Assembly (NCBI GenBank): GCA_947174885.1
Contig: CAMWKO010000004.1
Span: 1-64,000 of the forward strand
Direction: 5' to 3'
Source: an uncultured Clostridia bacterium
GTDB taxonomy: Bacteria; Bacillota; Clostridia; Lachnospirales; Lachnospiraceae
DNA length: 64,000 nt
Position 1 is the stretch's first letter. The number at the start of each line of letters is the position of its first letter. Under the pieces are notes generated by a model. It was given only the letters and a program-made list of their open reading frames with translations. It was not told the origin of the DNA and made no database searches. The translations under genes were made by a program, and so were the position numbers. Positions 54,037-62,710 of this stretch are shown in pieces.

Positions 54037-54432
54037 TTAAGCCCGTTTCTTGTTATGTATGCTCTCAGTTCCGGCTTTTATGGCCTGTTCGTAATAGCTG
54101 CATTTGTAGTTAATTAAATCAAGGGTTTCTTCAAGTTCTTTAATTTGTCCCTCAACAATTTTTCTTCTGTTGAGGAACATTTCATATCGTTCATTTAAAG
54201 AAGCATCACCCTCAGTAACCCATATGGAAAACTGCTTAATTTCCTTTATGGACATACCGGTTTTCTTTAGACATTCAATAACCTTAAGCATAGCTATATC
54301 ATTGTCATTGAATACACGGTAGCCGGAGGCTTTTCTTGAAATATTTGGCAGTAATCCCTCATTATCATAGTATCGAAGTGTGGTAGTAGGGATATTAAGT
54401 AACTGTGATGTTTCTTTTATTGTATAGTTCAT
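54037..54432 (-). CDS. MerR-family transcriptional regulator
   Basis: The 131-residue protein has an N-terminal winged helix (YTIKETSQLLNIPTTTLRYY, then DNEGLLPNI) and a dimerising coiled coil from about residue 80. Effector residues cannot be assigned, and there is no metal-site CysCys pattern at the C-terminus. It lies just downstream of two ABC exporter genes on the same strand, so it may regulate them. AGGAGG precedes its start on the minus strand. Confidence 0.9.
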   Translation of the reverse strand: MNYTIKETSQLLNIPTTTLRYYDNEGLLPNISRKASGYRVFNDNDIAMLKVIECLKKTGMSIKEIKQFSIWVTEGDASLNERYEMFLNRRKIVEGQIKELEETLDLINYKCSYYEQAIKAGTESIHNKKRA

Positions 54433-54540
54433 ATTTGCCTCCTAATATTTCGATATAAAGTGTTTCTTGGGTTCTTGTACTTTTATTTTTGATTTAATAT
54501 TATAATCATGTTTTATGAATTATATTTTTTGATTAATGGT

Positions 54541-56451
54541 TTAGCTAAGTGATATTCCGGTATACAACTGATAATACTTTCCTTTTTGTTCAATAAGCTC
54601 ATCGTGAGTACCACGCTCAATAATACGTCCTGCCTCAAGAACAATAATACAGTCGCTGTTTTTTACAGTAGAAAGTCTGTGTGCTATAACGAAAGTAGTA
54701 CGTCCTTTCATAAGTTTATCCATACCGCTTTGTACGAGCTTTTCCGTATGTGTATCAATGGAGCTTGTGGCTTCGTCAAGTATGAGTACGGGAGGGTCTG
54801 CTATGGCGGCTCTAGCAATGGCGAGAAGCTGTCTTTGTCCCTGACTTAAGTTAGCACCGTCACCAGTTAAAACCGTATTGTAACCGTTAGGCAGTCTTCG
54901 TATAAAGCCGTCGGCATTTGCAAGCTTTGCGGCAGCTATTATTTCATCATCAGTGGCATCAAGCTTACCATAGCGGATGTTATCCATTACGGTAGCAGTA
55001 AATAAATGAGTATCCTGCAATACTATACCAAGTGAGTGACGAAGGTCGCTCTTTTTGATTTTGTTAATATTAATTCCGTCATATCGTATTTTACCGTCCT
55101 GAATATCATAGAAACGGTTAATAAGATTTGTAATGGTAGTTTTACCGGCACCGGTTGAGCCTACAAAGGCAATCTTCTGACCCGGAGTGGCATATAAGTC
55201 TACATTGTGAAGAACAATCTTGTCAGGATTATAGCCAAAGTCTACATCATCAAAGACAACATCGCCTGTAAGTCTGATATAATCGGTAGTATCTGTATCC
55301 TTGTGATAATGCTTCCATGCCCATATACCTGTTCTTGTTTTACTTTCCTTTATTTCACCGTTTTCAACAGTAGCATTTACAAGTGTAACATATCCGTCAT
55401 CAACTTCACTTTTCTCGTCTAAAAGCCTGAAAATACGTTCTGCACCGGCAAGTGCCATAACTACACTGTTAAGCTGCTGGCTTATCTGATTGATAGGCAT
55501 ATTGAAACTCTTGTTAAAGGTAAGGAAACTTGCAAGCTTACCGAGTGTAAAGCTTCCGAAGTTATTTAATGCCAATACACCACCCAATATAGCACTTATT
55601 ACATAGCTGACATTACCGAGCTGTAAATTAATCGGACCTAAAACATTGGCAAATTTGTTAGCACTATTGGAACTTTTATAAAGCTCTTCGTTTAATCTGT
55701 TAAATTCCTCAATAGTTTCATTTTCATGGCAGAATACCTTTACAACCTTTTGACCGTTCATCATTTCCTCGATATAGCCGTTTACCTTGCCTAAATCCCT
55801 CTGCTGGGCTGAAAAGTAGCGACCGCTTCGTGAGGCGGCAGCCTTTGTGGCAAAAAGCATAATACCTACCATAATAAGAGTAGTAACGGTAAGAGGAATA
55901 TTAAGCATTATCATACTGATAAATACACTTACAATAGTAATAAGACTTGATAAAAACTGAGGCATACTCTGGCTAATCATCTGCCTTAGGGTGTCAATGT
56001 CATTTGTATATATAGACATGATATCTCCATGTGAATGGGAATCAAAATATTTAATCGGAAGTGATTCCATATGCACAAATAAATCGTTTCTAAGATTTTT
56101 AAGAGTACCCTGTGTTACATATACCATAATTCTGGTATAGGTATAAGAGCAGGCAGCACCTAACAAATAGAAGAAACCTACTTTAATCATAGCCTTAATT
56201 AGAGGAGCAAAATCAGGTACAGGAGTTTTAAGCATAGGATTTATATAGTCATCAATCAGATGCTGCATAAACCATGTACCTTGAACCGTTGCAAGTACAC
56301 TTCCAAATATACATAAAATTACTATAATGATATGAAAGCGATAGTTTTTCATTATATATTTCATAAGTCTTAAAAATAACTTACCGGGATTATCTACCTT
56401 TTTCCCTTTCATTACTCTGCTTGCAGGCGTTTTAATAGGTCCGTTAGCCAT
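54541..56451 (-). CDS. ABC exporter half-transporter with canonical ATP site
   Basis: The 636-residue protein has a six-helix membrane domain (about residues 30-340) and a nucleotide domain with Walker A GSTGAGKTT, signature LSQGQRQLL, Walker B VLILDEATSSID (normal catalytic Glu) and H-loop IAHRLST. A charged insert of about 35 residues before the nucleotide domain is unusual. It overlaps the partner gene by one base. The pair forms a heterodimer with one active and one degenerate site, as in LmrCD/BmrCD-type multidrug exporters. Confidence 0.93.
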   Translation of the reverse strand: MANGPIKTPASRVMKGKKVDNPGKLFLRLMKYIMKNYRFHIIIVILCIFGSVLATVQGTWFMQHLIDDYINPMLKTPVPDFAPLIKAMIKVGFFYLLGAACSYTYTRIMVYVTQGTLKNLRNDLFVHMESLPIKYFDSHSHGDIMSIYTNDIDTLRQMISQSMPQFLSSLITIVSVFISMIMLNIPLTVTTLIMVGIMLFATKAAASRSGRYFSAQQRDLGKVNGYIEEMMNGQKVVKVFCHENETIEEFNRLNEELYKSSNSANKFANVLGPINLQLGNVSYVISAILGGVLALNNFGSFTLGKLASFLTFNKSFNMPINQISQQLNSVVMALAGAERIFRLLDEKSEVDDGYVTLVNATVENGEIKESKTRTGIWAWKHYHKDTDTTDYIRLTGDVVFDDVDFGYNPDKIVLHNVDLYATPGQKIAFVGSTGAGKTTITNLINRFYDIQDGKIRYDGININKIKKSDLRHSLGIVLQDTHLFTATVMDNIRYGKLDATDDEIIAAAKLANADGFIRRLPNGYNTVLTGDGANLSQGQRQLLAIARAAIADPPVLILDEATSSIDTHTEKLVQSGMDKLMKGRTTFVIAHRLSTVKNSDCIIVLEAGRIIERGTHDELIEQKGKYYQLYTGISLS

Positions 56452-58202
56452 TATCTGTCACCTCCGTTTTCATCAAAATCACCACTGCCACCGGTCTGTG
56501 CTTCATATACATCCTTATAGATTTCACTTCGACCAAGCAGTTCTTCGTGAGTGCCGAAATCAGAAATCATGCCTTCCTCCATTACGATAATTCTGTCAGC
56601 ATTTTTTACACTGGAAATTCGTTGGGCAATAATAAGCTTTGTAATATGAGGAAGCTTTGTTGTAAATGCCGTCTGAATTTTTGCATCTGTTGCAGTATCT
56701 ACAGCAGAGGTAGAGTCATCAAGGATGAGTATTTTAGGGTTTTTAAGTAATGCTCTTGCAATACAAAGACGCTGTTTCTGACCGCCTGATACATTAGCAC
56801 CACCCTGTTCTATATATGTATTGTATTTGTCAGGAAAGGTTTCTATAAATTCATTGGCACAGGCAAGGCGGCAGGCGTTAATACATTCTTCTTCAGTAGC
56901 ATTATCATTGCCCCATCTTAGATTCTCTAAAATAGTACCGCTAAATAAAACATTTTTTTGCAGTACTACAGATACCTGATTTCTAAGAGTGGTTAAATCG
57001 TATTTTCTTACATCTATGCCACCTACAAGTATTGAGCCGTCAGTAACATCATATAATCTGCTGATCAGATTAACCAGAGATGTTTTGGCACTTCCTGTCG
57101 CACCTATAATACCAATGGTTTCACCTGATTTTATAGAAAGGTTTATGTTGCTAAGAACATTGTTTTCACTGGATTTATCATAAGAAAAATTTACATTATC
57201 AAAAACAATGCTTCCTGATGGAACCTCCATTATAGGATTTTCGGGATTTGTTAAGTCGATTTCTTCATTGAGTACCTCGGCAATTCTTTCGGCAGAAGCA
57301 ACACTCATTGAAAGCATAACAAATATCATGGAGAGTATCATTAAGCTCATAAGAATATTCATACAATATGCAAGTAAGCTCATAAGATTGCCCGTTGTAA
57401 GAGAAGACGAAACAATCATTTTAGCACCTATGTAGCTTATGGATAATATACATGAATAAACTGTAATCTGCATCATTGGATTATTACATGCAACAATATT
57501 TTCTGCCTTTACAAAAAGCTTATAAACATTTTCTGCTGCCTTTAGAAATTTATTTTTCTCATAATCCTCTCTTACATATGCCTTTACTACTCTTATGGAA
57601 GAAACATTTTCAAGTACACTGGCATTTAAATCGTCATATTTTTTAAATACGTTTTTAAAGTATTTATTTGCTTTGGATATGACGAATATAAGTACAAGTC
57701 CTAATATTAATACTGCAATTAAATATATGCAGGCAAGTCTGGCATTTATAAAAAATGACATTGCCATCGCACATATAAGTGAAAATGGTGCTCTTATACA
57801 CATTCTAAGAAGCATCTGATATGAGTTTTGCACATTGGTAACGTCTGTAGTAAGTCTTGTAACAAGACCGGCAGTAGAGAACTTATCAATGTTTGAAAAG
57901 GAGAAGGTCTGAATTTTTTCAAACATTGCTTTTCTTAAATTCTTTGCGAAACCACAGGAGGCCTTTGCACCAAAGAAACCACCGAGAAATCCGGAAAAAA
58001 GTCCGAATAAAGATACCAGAATCATCAAAGCACCGATAATATAGATGTGTTTTAAATCACCTTTATTTACACCGTCGTCAATAATAGAAGCCATAAGAAA
58101 AGGTATAAGTGTTTCCATAAGCACCTCTAAAATCATACATATAGGAGTAGCTATAGAAGCTTTCTTATACTCTTTAATATGAGCAGTCAAAGTTTTTAAC
58201 AT
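56451..58202 (-). CDS. ABC exporter half-transporter with degenerate ATP site
   Basis: The 583-residue partner has the same six-helix plus ATPase plan, but Walker B ends in Asp (ILILDDSTSAVD) where Glu is usual. The H-loop is IAQRISS with Gln for His, and Walker A is GATGSAKTS. Such changes mark the inactive site of heterodimeric exporters. AAAGGAGAA precedes its minus-strand start. It is the first gene of a three-gene minus-strand unit with the second half-transporter and merR. Confidence 0.93.
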   Translation of the reverse strand: MLKTLTAHIKEYKKASIATPICMILEVLMETLIPFLMASIIDDGVNKGDLKHIYIIGALMILVSLFGLFSGFLGGFFGAKASCGFAKNLRKAMFEKIQTFSFSNIDKFSTAGLVTRLTTDVTNVQNSYQMLLRMCIRAPFSLICAMAMSFFINARLACIYLIAVLILGLVLIFVISKANKYFKNVFKKYDDLNASVLENVSSIRVVKAYVREDYEKNKFLKAAENVYKLFVKAENIVACNNPMMQITVYSCILSISYIGAKMIVSSSLTTGNLMSLLAYCMNILMSLMILSMIFVMLSMSVASAERIAEVLNEEIDLTNPENPIMEVPSGSIVFDNVNFSYDKSSENNVLSNINLSIKSGETIGIIGATGSAKTSLVNLISRLYDVTDGSILVGGIDVRKYDLTTLRNQVSVVLQKNVLFSGTILENLRWGNDNATEEECINACRLACANEFIETFPDKYNTYIEQGGANVSGGQKQRLCIARALLKNPKILILDDSTSAVDTATDAKIQTAFTTKLPHITKLIIAQRISSVKNADRIIVMEEGMISDFGTHEELLGRSEIYKDVYEAQTGGSGDFDENGGDR

Positions 58203-58493
58203 TGTTATTCTCCTTTAACATTTGAAAATGATTGGTTATGTTTTATGTATATTGTATAAATTTGAAAAAGTACCTTTATAAGATAAATGAATATACAAGT
58301 GTACATATGAGTCGTTCCATAAAAATGAAAAGCATCAAAGAACAAAATTTGCATATATGCAAAAAAAAGGTATAAAAATAGTATAGTAAAAAAAATTTTT
58401 ATGTCAATAAGAAATATAACCGTGATTTAAACGAATAATATCGAATAATATAATAAATATAAATAAAGTCATATATATCTTGGAATTAAAGTG

Positions 58494-58502
58494 TGGTATA
58501 AT
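58494..58502 (+). promoter_or_regulatory. Extended -10 promoter, first copy
   Basis: TGGTATAAT is an extended -10 (TGN then TATAAT) without a good -35. The same bases recur at 58588-58596, each time directly followed by AACACCGAGTTG, so the first transcribed bases would lie inside the palindrome. Confidence 0.5.
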
Positions 58503-58503
58503 A

Positions 58504-58531
58504 ACACCGAGTTGGGTAAGCAACTCGGTGT
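58504..58531. repeat. ACACCGAGTTG palindrome, copy 1
   Basis: ACACCGAGTTG (58504-58514) pairs with CAACTCGGTGT (58521-58531) around six bases. It is followed by GTGCC, four bases and GCATAAAATC, as copy 4 is. Confidence 0.85.
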
Positions 58532-58568
58532 GCCTCATGCATAAAATCTCTGATTTTATCCATGAGGC
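58532..58568. repeat. Long hairpin between palindrome copies
   Basis: GCCTCATGCATAAAATC (58532-58548) pairs with 58552-58568 with one C x C mismatch around TCT. Confidence 0.75.
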
Positions 58569-58587
58569 TGTAGTGATAGTAATATTA

Positions 58588-58628
58588 TGGTATAATAACA
58601 CCGAGTTGAGAAGCAACTCGGTGTTATT
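58588..58628 (+). repeat. Extended -10 promoter plus ACACCGAGTTG palindrome, copy 2
   Basis: TGGTATAAT (58588-58596) runs into AATAACACCGAGTTG (58594-58608), which pairs with CAACTCGGTGTTATT (58614-58628). This hairpin ends 28 bases before the pullulanase start and would form at the very 5' end of the mRNA. Confidence 0.8.
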
Positions 58629-58656
58629 TCGGTGATATATGAAAGAGAGGTCTTTT

Positions 58657-60966
58657 ATGCGAAAGAAAATCAAATCAGTTAAAAAAATCACAGCACTTAG
58701 TCTTGCTGTAATTATTGGTGCTTCAATGGTGGGATGTGGTAGTGATGTAAATAATGAAAATAGTGAAAATGATGAAACAACTACACTTGAGGAAGATACT
58801 GAAGAAACCTTTAAATTCACAAAGGCTTCTTATAACAAAGGAGTTATAACCGTAAATGGCAGTATACCGTTTGAGGGAGAGGTATCAGAGGTCGTTATAT
58901 TAAAGGATAGTGACGGAAATGTGGTTGAAACTACAGAGATTAAAAAGGTGAGTGATACAAGTGTTTCCTTTACCTTAAAGAATGACATAGACATTGAAAA
59001 AAACTATTTTGTTACATACGAAAATGTGACAACTGCTGTCAAGATTATATCTTTATATTCTAAAGAAGAATTTGAAGATAAATACACATATGAAGGCGAT
59101 GATTTAGGTGCAGTCTATAGTGCAGATGAAACTAAATTCAGGGTATGGGCACCTACAGCACTTTCCGTAAAGGTAAATTTATATGAAAGTGGTACGGAAG
59201 GAACAGATGATTTAATAGATAGTATTGATATGCAAAAGGATGTAAACGGAACATGGATTGCTGCGAAAAGTGGTGATTTAAACGGTGTTTATTATACATA
59301 TACGGTAAGAGTAAACGGAAATGATAATGAGGTTTGTGATCCATATGCCAGAACTACAGGTGTAAACGGAAAAAGGGCGATGATTATTGATTTAGATAAA
59401 ACCAATCCTACAGGATGGGAAAATGATACAAATCCAAATGCAGGTTTAAATATCACAGATGCAGTAATTTATGAGCTTCATTTAAGGGATATTTCTGCTG
59501 ATGAAAGCAGTGGCATTACAAATGTAGGAAAGTATTTAGGACTTGCCGAAACAGGTACGACTAACGGTAATGGTGACAGCACGGGTCTTGATTATATAAA
59601 GGATTTGGGTGTTAATTATGTTCATATTATGCCAATGTATGACTATGGTTCAGTAGATGAAGCACAGCTTGATACGCCACAGTATAATTGGGGTTACGAT
59701 CCTGTTAATTACAATGTTCCTGAAGGTTCTTATTCTACTAATCCGTATGATGGAGAAGTAAGGGTAAAGGAAGCAAAGGAAATGGTAAAGGCTCTGCATG
59801 ATAATGGAATATCAGTTATTATGGATGTAGTATATAATCATGTATACAGTGCAGATGATTTCTGTATTAACAAAATCGTACCTGAATATTTTTCAAGAAT
59901 TGATAATATAGGAAAGTATGCTAATGGCTCAGGCTGTGGAAATGATGTTGCATCTGAACGTACAATGGTTAGTAAATATATTGTAGATTCAGTTAAATAT
60001 TGGGCAGATGAATATCATATTGATGGATTTAGATTTGATTTGGTAGGATTAATTGATACAGATACTATGAATAATATTATAGAAGAGGTACATAAAACCA
60101 ATCCGGATGTAATTTTTTACGGTGAAGGATGGGATTTAAAAACTTATGTGACAAAGTCAGACATCAAGCTTACTACACAAGGTAACGCTGGTATGGTGCC
60201 GGAGTTTGCATTTTTTAATGATTATTTCAGGGATAATCTAAAAGGAAGTAATTCTATTTCAAGTACAGGATACGCCAATGGCTCACCTGAATGCTATGAT
60301 GCTGTTATTAAAATGCTAAAGGGTTCATGCAGCTTTACCAGTCAGCCAAGCAAAACAGTAAATTATTCATGCTGTCATGATAATAATACTTTATTTGATA
60401 AGATTACAATGACCAATAGCGAGGCTTCTATGGAAGAAAGAGCAGCTATGAATAAGCTTACAGCAGCTATTACGCTTACCTCACAGGGTATTCCGTTCAT
60501 TATGGCAGGTGAAGAACTGCTTAGAAGTAAGACGAATGAAGATGGAAGCTTCAATAGCAACAGCTATAATTCTACAGATGAAGTTAATAGTATTAAATGG
60601 TCTGATTTATCTAATGATATATATAAAGATGTTCATGATTATTATAAAGGACTTATTGAGTTTAGAAAAGCTCACAGCGGACTTAGAATGATGACAGGCG
60701 AAGAAGCAGAGGCAAACATTACTCTTATGGAAGAGACACCGGAAAATGTGGTAGCATACAGCATTAAAGGCGGAGCAAACGGGGAAGCTTCAAACGGTAT
60801 TTTCATAATATACAATGGCACTAATGAATCAGCTACGGTAACATTGCCGGCAGGTAACTGGAACATTTGTATTAATGGAGAAAAGGCGGGAACTGAAAGT
60901 ATTGAAAAGGTCAGTGGAAGTGTGACCGTAGATAAGACTTCAGCAATGGTACTGGTGGCTGAGTAA
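58657..60966 (+). CDS. Pullulanase, GH13 lipoprotein
   Basis: The enzyme cuts alpha-1,6 branches in pullulan, starch or glycogen fragments. I start at ATG 58657, six bases after GAGAGG; ATG 58639 would contain that site. The 769 residues open with a lipoprotein signal ending SMVGC, then a Ser/Asn/Glu linker. A CBM48-like domain follows (FRVWAPTALSVKVNLYESG), then the GH13 barrel with the type I pullulanase motif YNWGYDPVNYNVPEGSY. Catalytic residues are Asp in DGFRFDLVG, Glu in YGEGWD and Asp in CHDNNTLFDK. It should sit on the outer face of the membrane. The gene is flanked by four copies of one palindrome. Confidence 0.93.
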   Translation: MRKKIKSVKKITALSLAVIIGASMVGCGSDVNNENSENDETTTLEEDTEETFKFTKASYNKGVITVNGSIPFEGEVSEVVILKDSDGNVVETTEIKKVSDTSVSFTLKNDIDIEKNYFVTYENVTTAVKIISLYSKEEFEDKYTYEGDDLGAVYSADETKFRVWAPTALSVKVNLYESGTEGTDDLIDSIDMQKDVNGTWIAAKSGDLNGVYYTYTVRVNGNDNEVCDPYARTTGVNGKRAMIIDLDKTNPTGWENDTNPNAGLNITDAVIYELHLRDISADESSGITNVGKYLGLAETGTTNGNGDSTGLDYIKDLGVNYVHIMPMYDYGSVDEAQLDTPQYNWGYDPVNYNVPEGSYSTNPYDGEVRVKEAKEMVKALHDNGISVIMDVVYNHVYSADDFCINKIVPEYFSRIDNIGKYANGSGCGNDVASERTMVSKYIVDSVKYWADEYHIDGFRFDLVGLIDTDTMNNIIEEVHKTNPDVIFYGEGWDLKTYVTKSDIKLTTQGNAGMVPEFAFFNDYFRDNLKGSNSISSTGYANGSPECYDAVIKMLKGSCSFTSQPSKTVNYSCCHDNNTLFDKITMTNSEASMEERAAMNKLTAAITLTSQGIPFIMAGEELLRSKTNEDGSFNSNSYNSTDEVNSIKWSDLSNDIYKDVHDYYKGLIEFRKAHSGLRMMTGEEAEANITLMEETPENVVAYSIKGGANGEASNGIFIIYNGTNESATVTLPAGNWNICINGEKAGTESIEKVSGSVTVDKTSAMVLVAE

Positions 60967-60967
60967 T

Positions 60968-60995
60968 AACACCGAGTTGTTTACAACTCGGTGTT
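60968..60995. repeat. ACACCGAGTTG palindrome, copy 3
   Basis: AACACCGAGTTGT (60968-60980) pairs perfectly with ACAACTCGGTGTT (60983-60995), starting one base after the pullulanase stop codon. No T-run follows. Confidence 0.85.
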
Positions 60996-61016
60996 GTGAT
61001 AGGAAATAAAAAAGAA

Positions 61017-61045
61017 AACACCGAGTTGTTTACAACTCGGTGTGC
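61017..61045. repeat. ACACCGAGTTG palindrome, copy 4
   Basis: AACACCGAGTTGT (61017-61029) pairs with ACAACTCGGTGT (61032-61043). The next bases GTGCCGAGTGCATAAAATC match the flank of copy 1 except for four positions. Confidence 0.85.
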
Positions 61046-61142
61046 CGAGTGCATAAAATCGACAAGTATTTTTTTGCATAATACATTAATGTGTTAGATT
61101 GAACCAAGCGACAGTTCGAGATTTGTTTCTAAGGAGGCTCAT

Positions 61143-61757
61143 ATGGTAAAGAGATTTAATGATGTTCCATACCATACCTTTTCGTTTTGGACAAATATGA
61201 TTGTTGTCTGCCCGAAGTGTGGCAAGGCAGGAACTGTTCATTTTGATAAAGAACATAATACTGCACTTTTTCAATGCGGGTCATGTTATACGGTAAGAAA
61301 AATTATGTTAGGCGGAAATGATGCTTTTGAAGTAACCGCTCAATGTACATCAACCGGAAAATATTTTCAGATTACAATACCTAATAATAAAATTCATGGA
61401 CAAAAGATAAGGGTTAAGTGTCCTCATTGTGAAGAATTTGTCATAGGAGATGTTTCAGATACAAAGAAGCAGAAATATGTTGTATTTGAAGATATACAAC
61501 ATGCAAAAGACCCATATTTTCACTATCCACTTTATTTCCAAACAAGTTATAGAGGAAAAATAATATGGGCGCTAAACAGAGAACATTTACAATATCTGAT
61601 TGATTATTTGTCAGCAGATATACGCACAGTTCAATCTGATTTTTATGAAACTTACAAGACGATGCGTTCCCAATCTGATATGCTCCCAACTTTTATGAAA
61701 ACAGCAAAGAATAGAGATGGAATTGTTAAATTGCTTACCAAATTACAAGCGAAATGA
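61143..61757 (+). CDS. Zinc-ribbon protein of unknown function
   Basis: The 204-residue protein carries two possible metal sites: CPKCGK with CGSCYT (residues 23-46) and CPHCEEF near residue 87, the last perhaps paired with Cys60. A C-terminal helical region (residues 120-204) follows. No enzyme motif is visible. AAGGAGG is seven bases before ATG 61143. Annotated relatives are often called TFIIB-type zinc ribbon proteins, but there is no sign of a basal transcription role here. Confidence 0.78.
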   Translation: MVKRFNDVPYHTFSFWTNMIVVCPKCGKAGTVHFDKEHNTALFQCGSCYTVRKIMLGGNDAFEVTAQCTSTGKYFQITIPNNKIHGQKIRVKCPHCEEFVIGDVSDTKKQKYVVFEDIQHAKDPYFHYPLYFQTSYRGKIIWALNREHLQYLIDYLSADIRTVQSDFYETYKTMRSQSDMLPTFMKTAKNRDGIVKLLTKLQAK

Positions 61758-61813
61758 TAAATGGTAAATTCCGTTTTATTAAACCGGAAAATTAAAATTT
61801 ATGGAGGTATTAT

Positions 61814-62455
61814 ATGAAATTTATTATGTCATACAGCTGTGGCAAGGATAGTACATTAGCTCTCCATAAAATGATTGAGCAAGGACATGAGCCCGTAGGG
61901 TTAATCGTTATGGTTAATGAAACTGCAGAACGTTCTTATTTTCATGGTGCAGATTATAATATGTTGAATCAATATTCAGAGGTTCTTGATATTCCAATGA
62001 TATTATGTCGGGCAAAAGAAGAGACTTATCATACAGCTTTTGAGGAAGGACTTCTAAAAGCAAAATCTATTGGTGCTGAGGCAGCGTGCTTTGGCGACAT
62101 AGATATTGAACAAAACAGGCGTTGGGAAGAAGAGCGTTGTGATGTTGCCGGACTTATCCCGTATTTCCCATTATGGCAAAGAGGGCGTGAGAAAAATGTG
62201 CAGGAGCTTATAGAACTGGGTTATAAATGTCTGATTAAAAGCATCAATATGACTGTTTTGCCAAAATCAATACTTGGAAAATATATAGATGAGGATTCCA
62301 TATCTGTAATGAAGTGTGCAAATATAGATATTTGTGGCGAAAATGGGGAATATCACACTCTCGTAGTTGACGGACCTATATTCAAAAAAACTTTGAGTTT
62401 TTATATCGGCGGGATTATTGAATTAGGCGATTATGCGGTTGTTGATATTAGGTAA
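61814..62455 (+). CDS. Dph6-like ATP-pyrophosphatase (adenine nucleotide alpha hydrolase fold)
   Basis: The 213 residues begin with the PP-loop MSYSCGKDSTLALHKM, which binds ATP for adenylation. The family motifs GDIDIEQNRRW, PLWQRGRE and CGENGEYHT are also present. Archaeal and eukaryotic relatives amidate diphthine, but bacteria lack diphthamide, so the substrate here is unknown; another amide-forming reaction is likely. GGAGGT precedes ATG 61814. The upstream bases form a small hairpin (TTCCG / CGGAA). Confidence 0.85.
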   Translation: MKFIMSYSCGKDSTLALHKMIEQGHEPVGLIVMVNETAERSYFHGADYNMLNQYSEVLDIPMILCRAKEETYHTAFEEGLLKAKSIGAEAACFGDIDIEQNRRWEEERCDVAGLIPYFPLWQRGREKNVQELIELGYKCLIKSINMTVLPKSILGKYIDEDSISVMKCANIDICGENGEYHTLVVDGPIFKKTLSFYIGGIIELGDYAVVDIR

Positions 62456-62498
62456 AATCCGGTTTATCATTGAGTTAAACAATTAAATTCATCTACAA

Positions 62499-62533
62499 AA
62501 AAGGCAGACGCTACACCAAAGCGTCTGCCTTTT
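62499..62533. terminator. Bidirectional terminator
   Basis: AAAAGGCAGACGCT (62499-62512) pairs perfectly with AGCGTCTGCCTTTT (62520-62533). Confidence 0.93.
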
Positions 62534-62567
62534 CCTATCCATCATCCTGTTATCTGAACCTGAAAAC

Positions 62568-62637
62568 TTCTTAAGTCTATGTTGCCTTTGGCAACAAGAC
62601 TTTTTTAAGCTAAAAATAAAAAATACGGAAACTCAAG
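62568..62637. repeat. Mosaic inverted-repeat element, copy E (short form)
   Basis: Only the GTTGCCTTTGGCAAC module and the right end AAAAAATACGGAAACTCAAG remain. CTTAAGTC on the left pairs with GACTTTTTTAAG on the right. Confidence 0.75.
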
Positions 62638-62710
62638 AAGCAGTATATTGTTGATAAATTCAGATAATTAATATATACTAAAAGTCAAGACTAATAATAG
62701 GAGTTTTATT

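Larger units (their letters stand above)
58203..58656. other. Divergent region between the ABC exporter and the pullulanase
   Basis: The first 290 bases are A+T-rich and should hold the minus-strand exporter promoter, which I cannot place with confidence. The last 165 bases carry two ACACCGAGTTG palindromes, one longer hairpin and two extended -10 promoters for the plus-strand gene. Confidence 0.6.

Noticed and set aside
58404..58820. 138-residue minus-strand frame over the pullulanase promoter region
   Set aside because: It runs through the ACACCGAGTTG palindromes and the pullulanase signal peptide and has no ribosome site.
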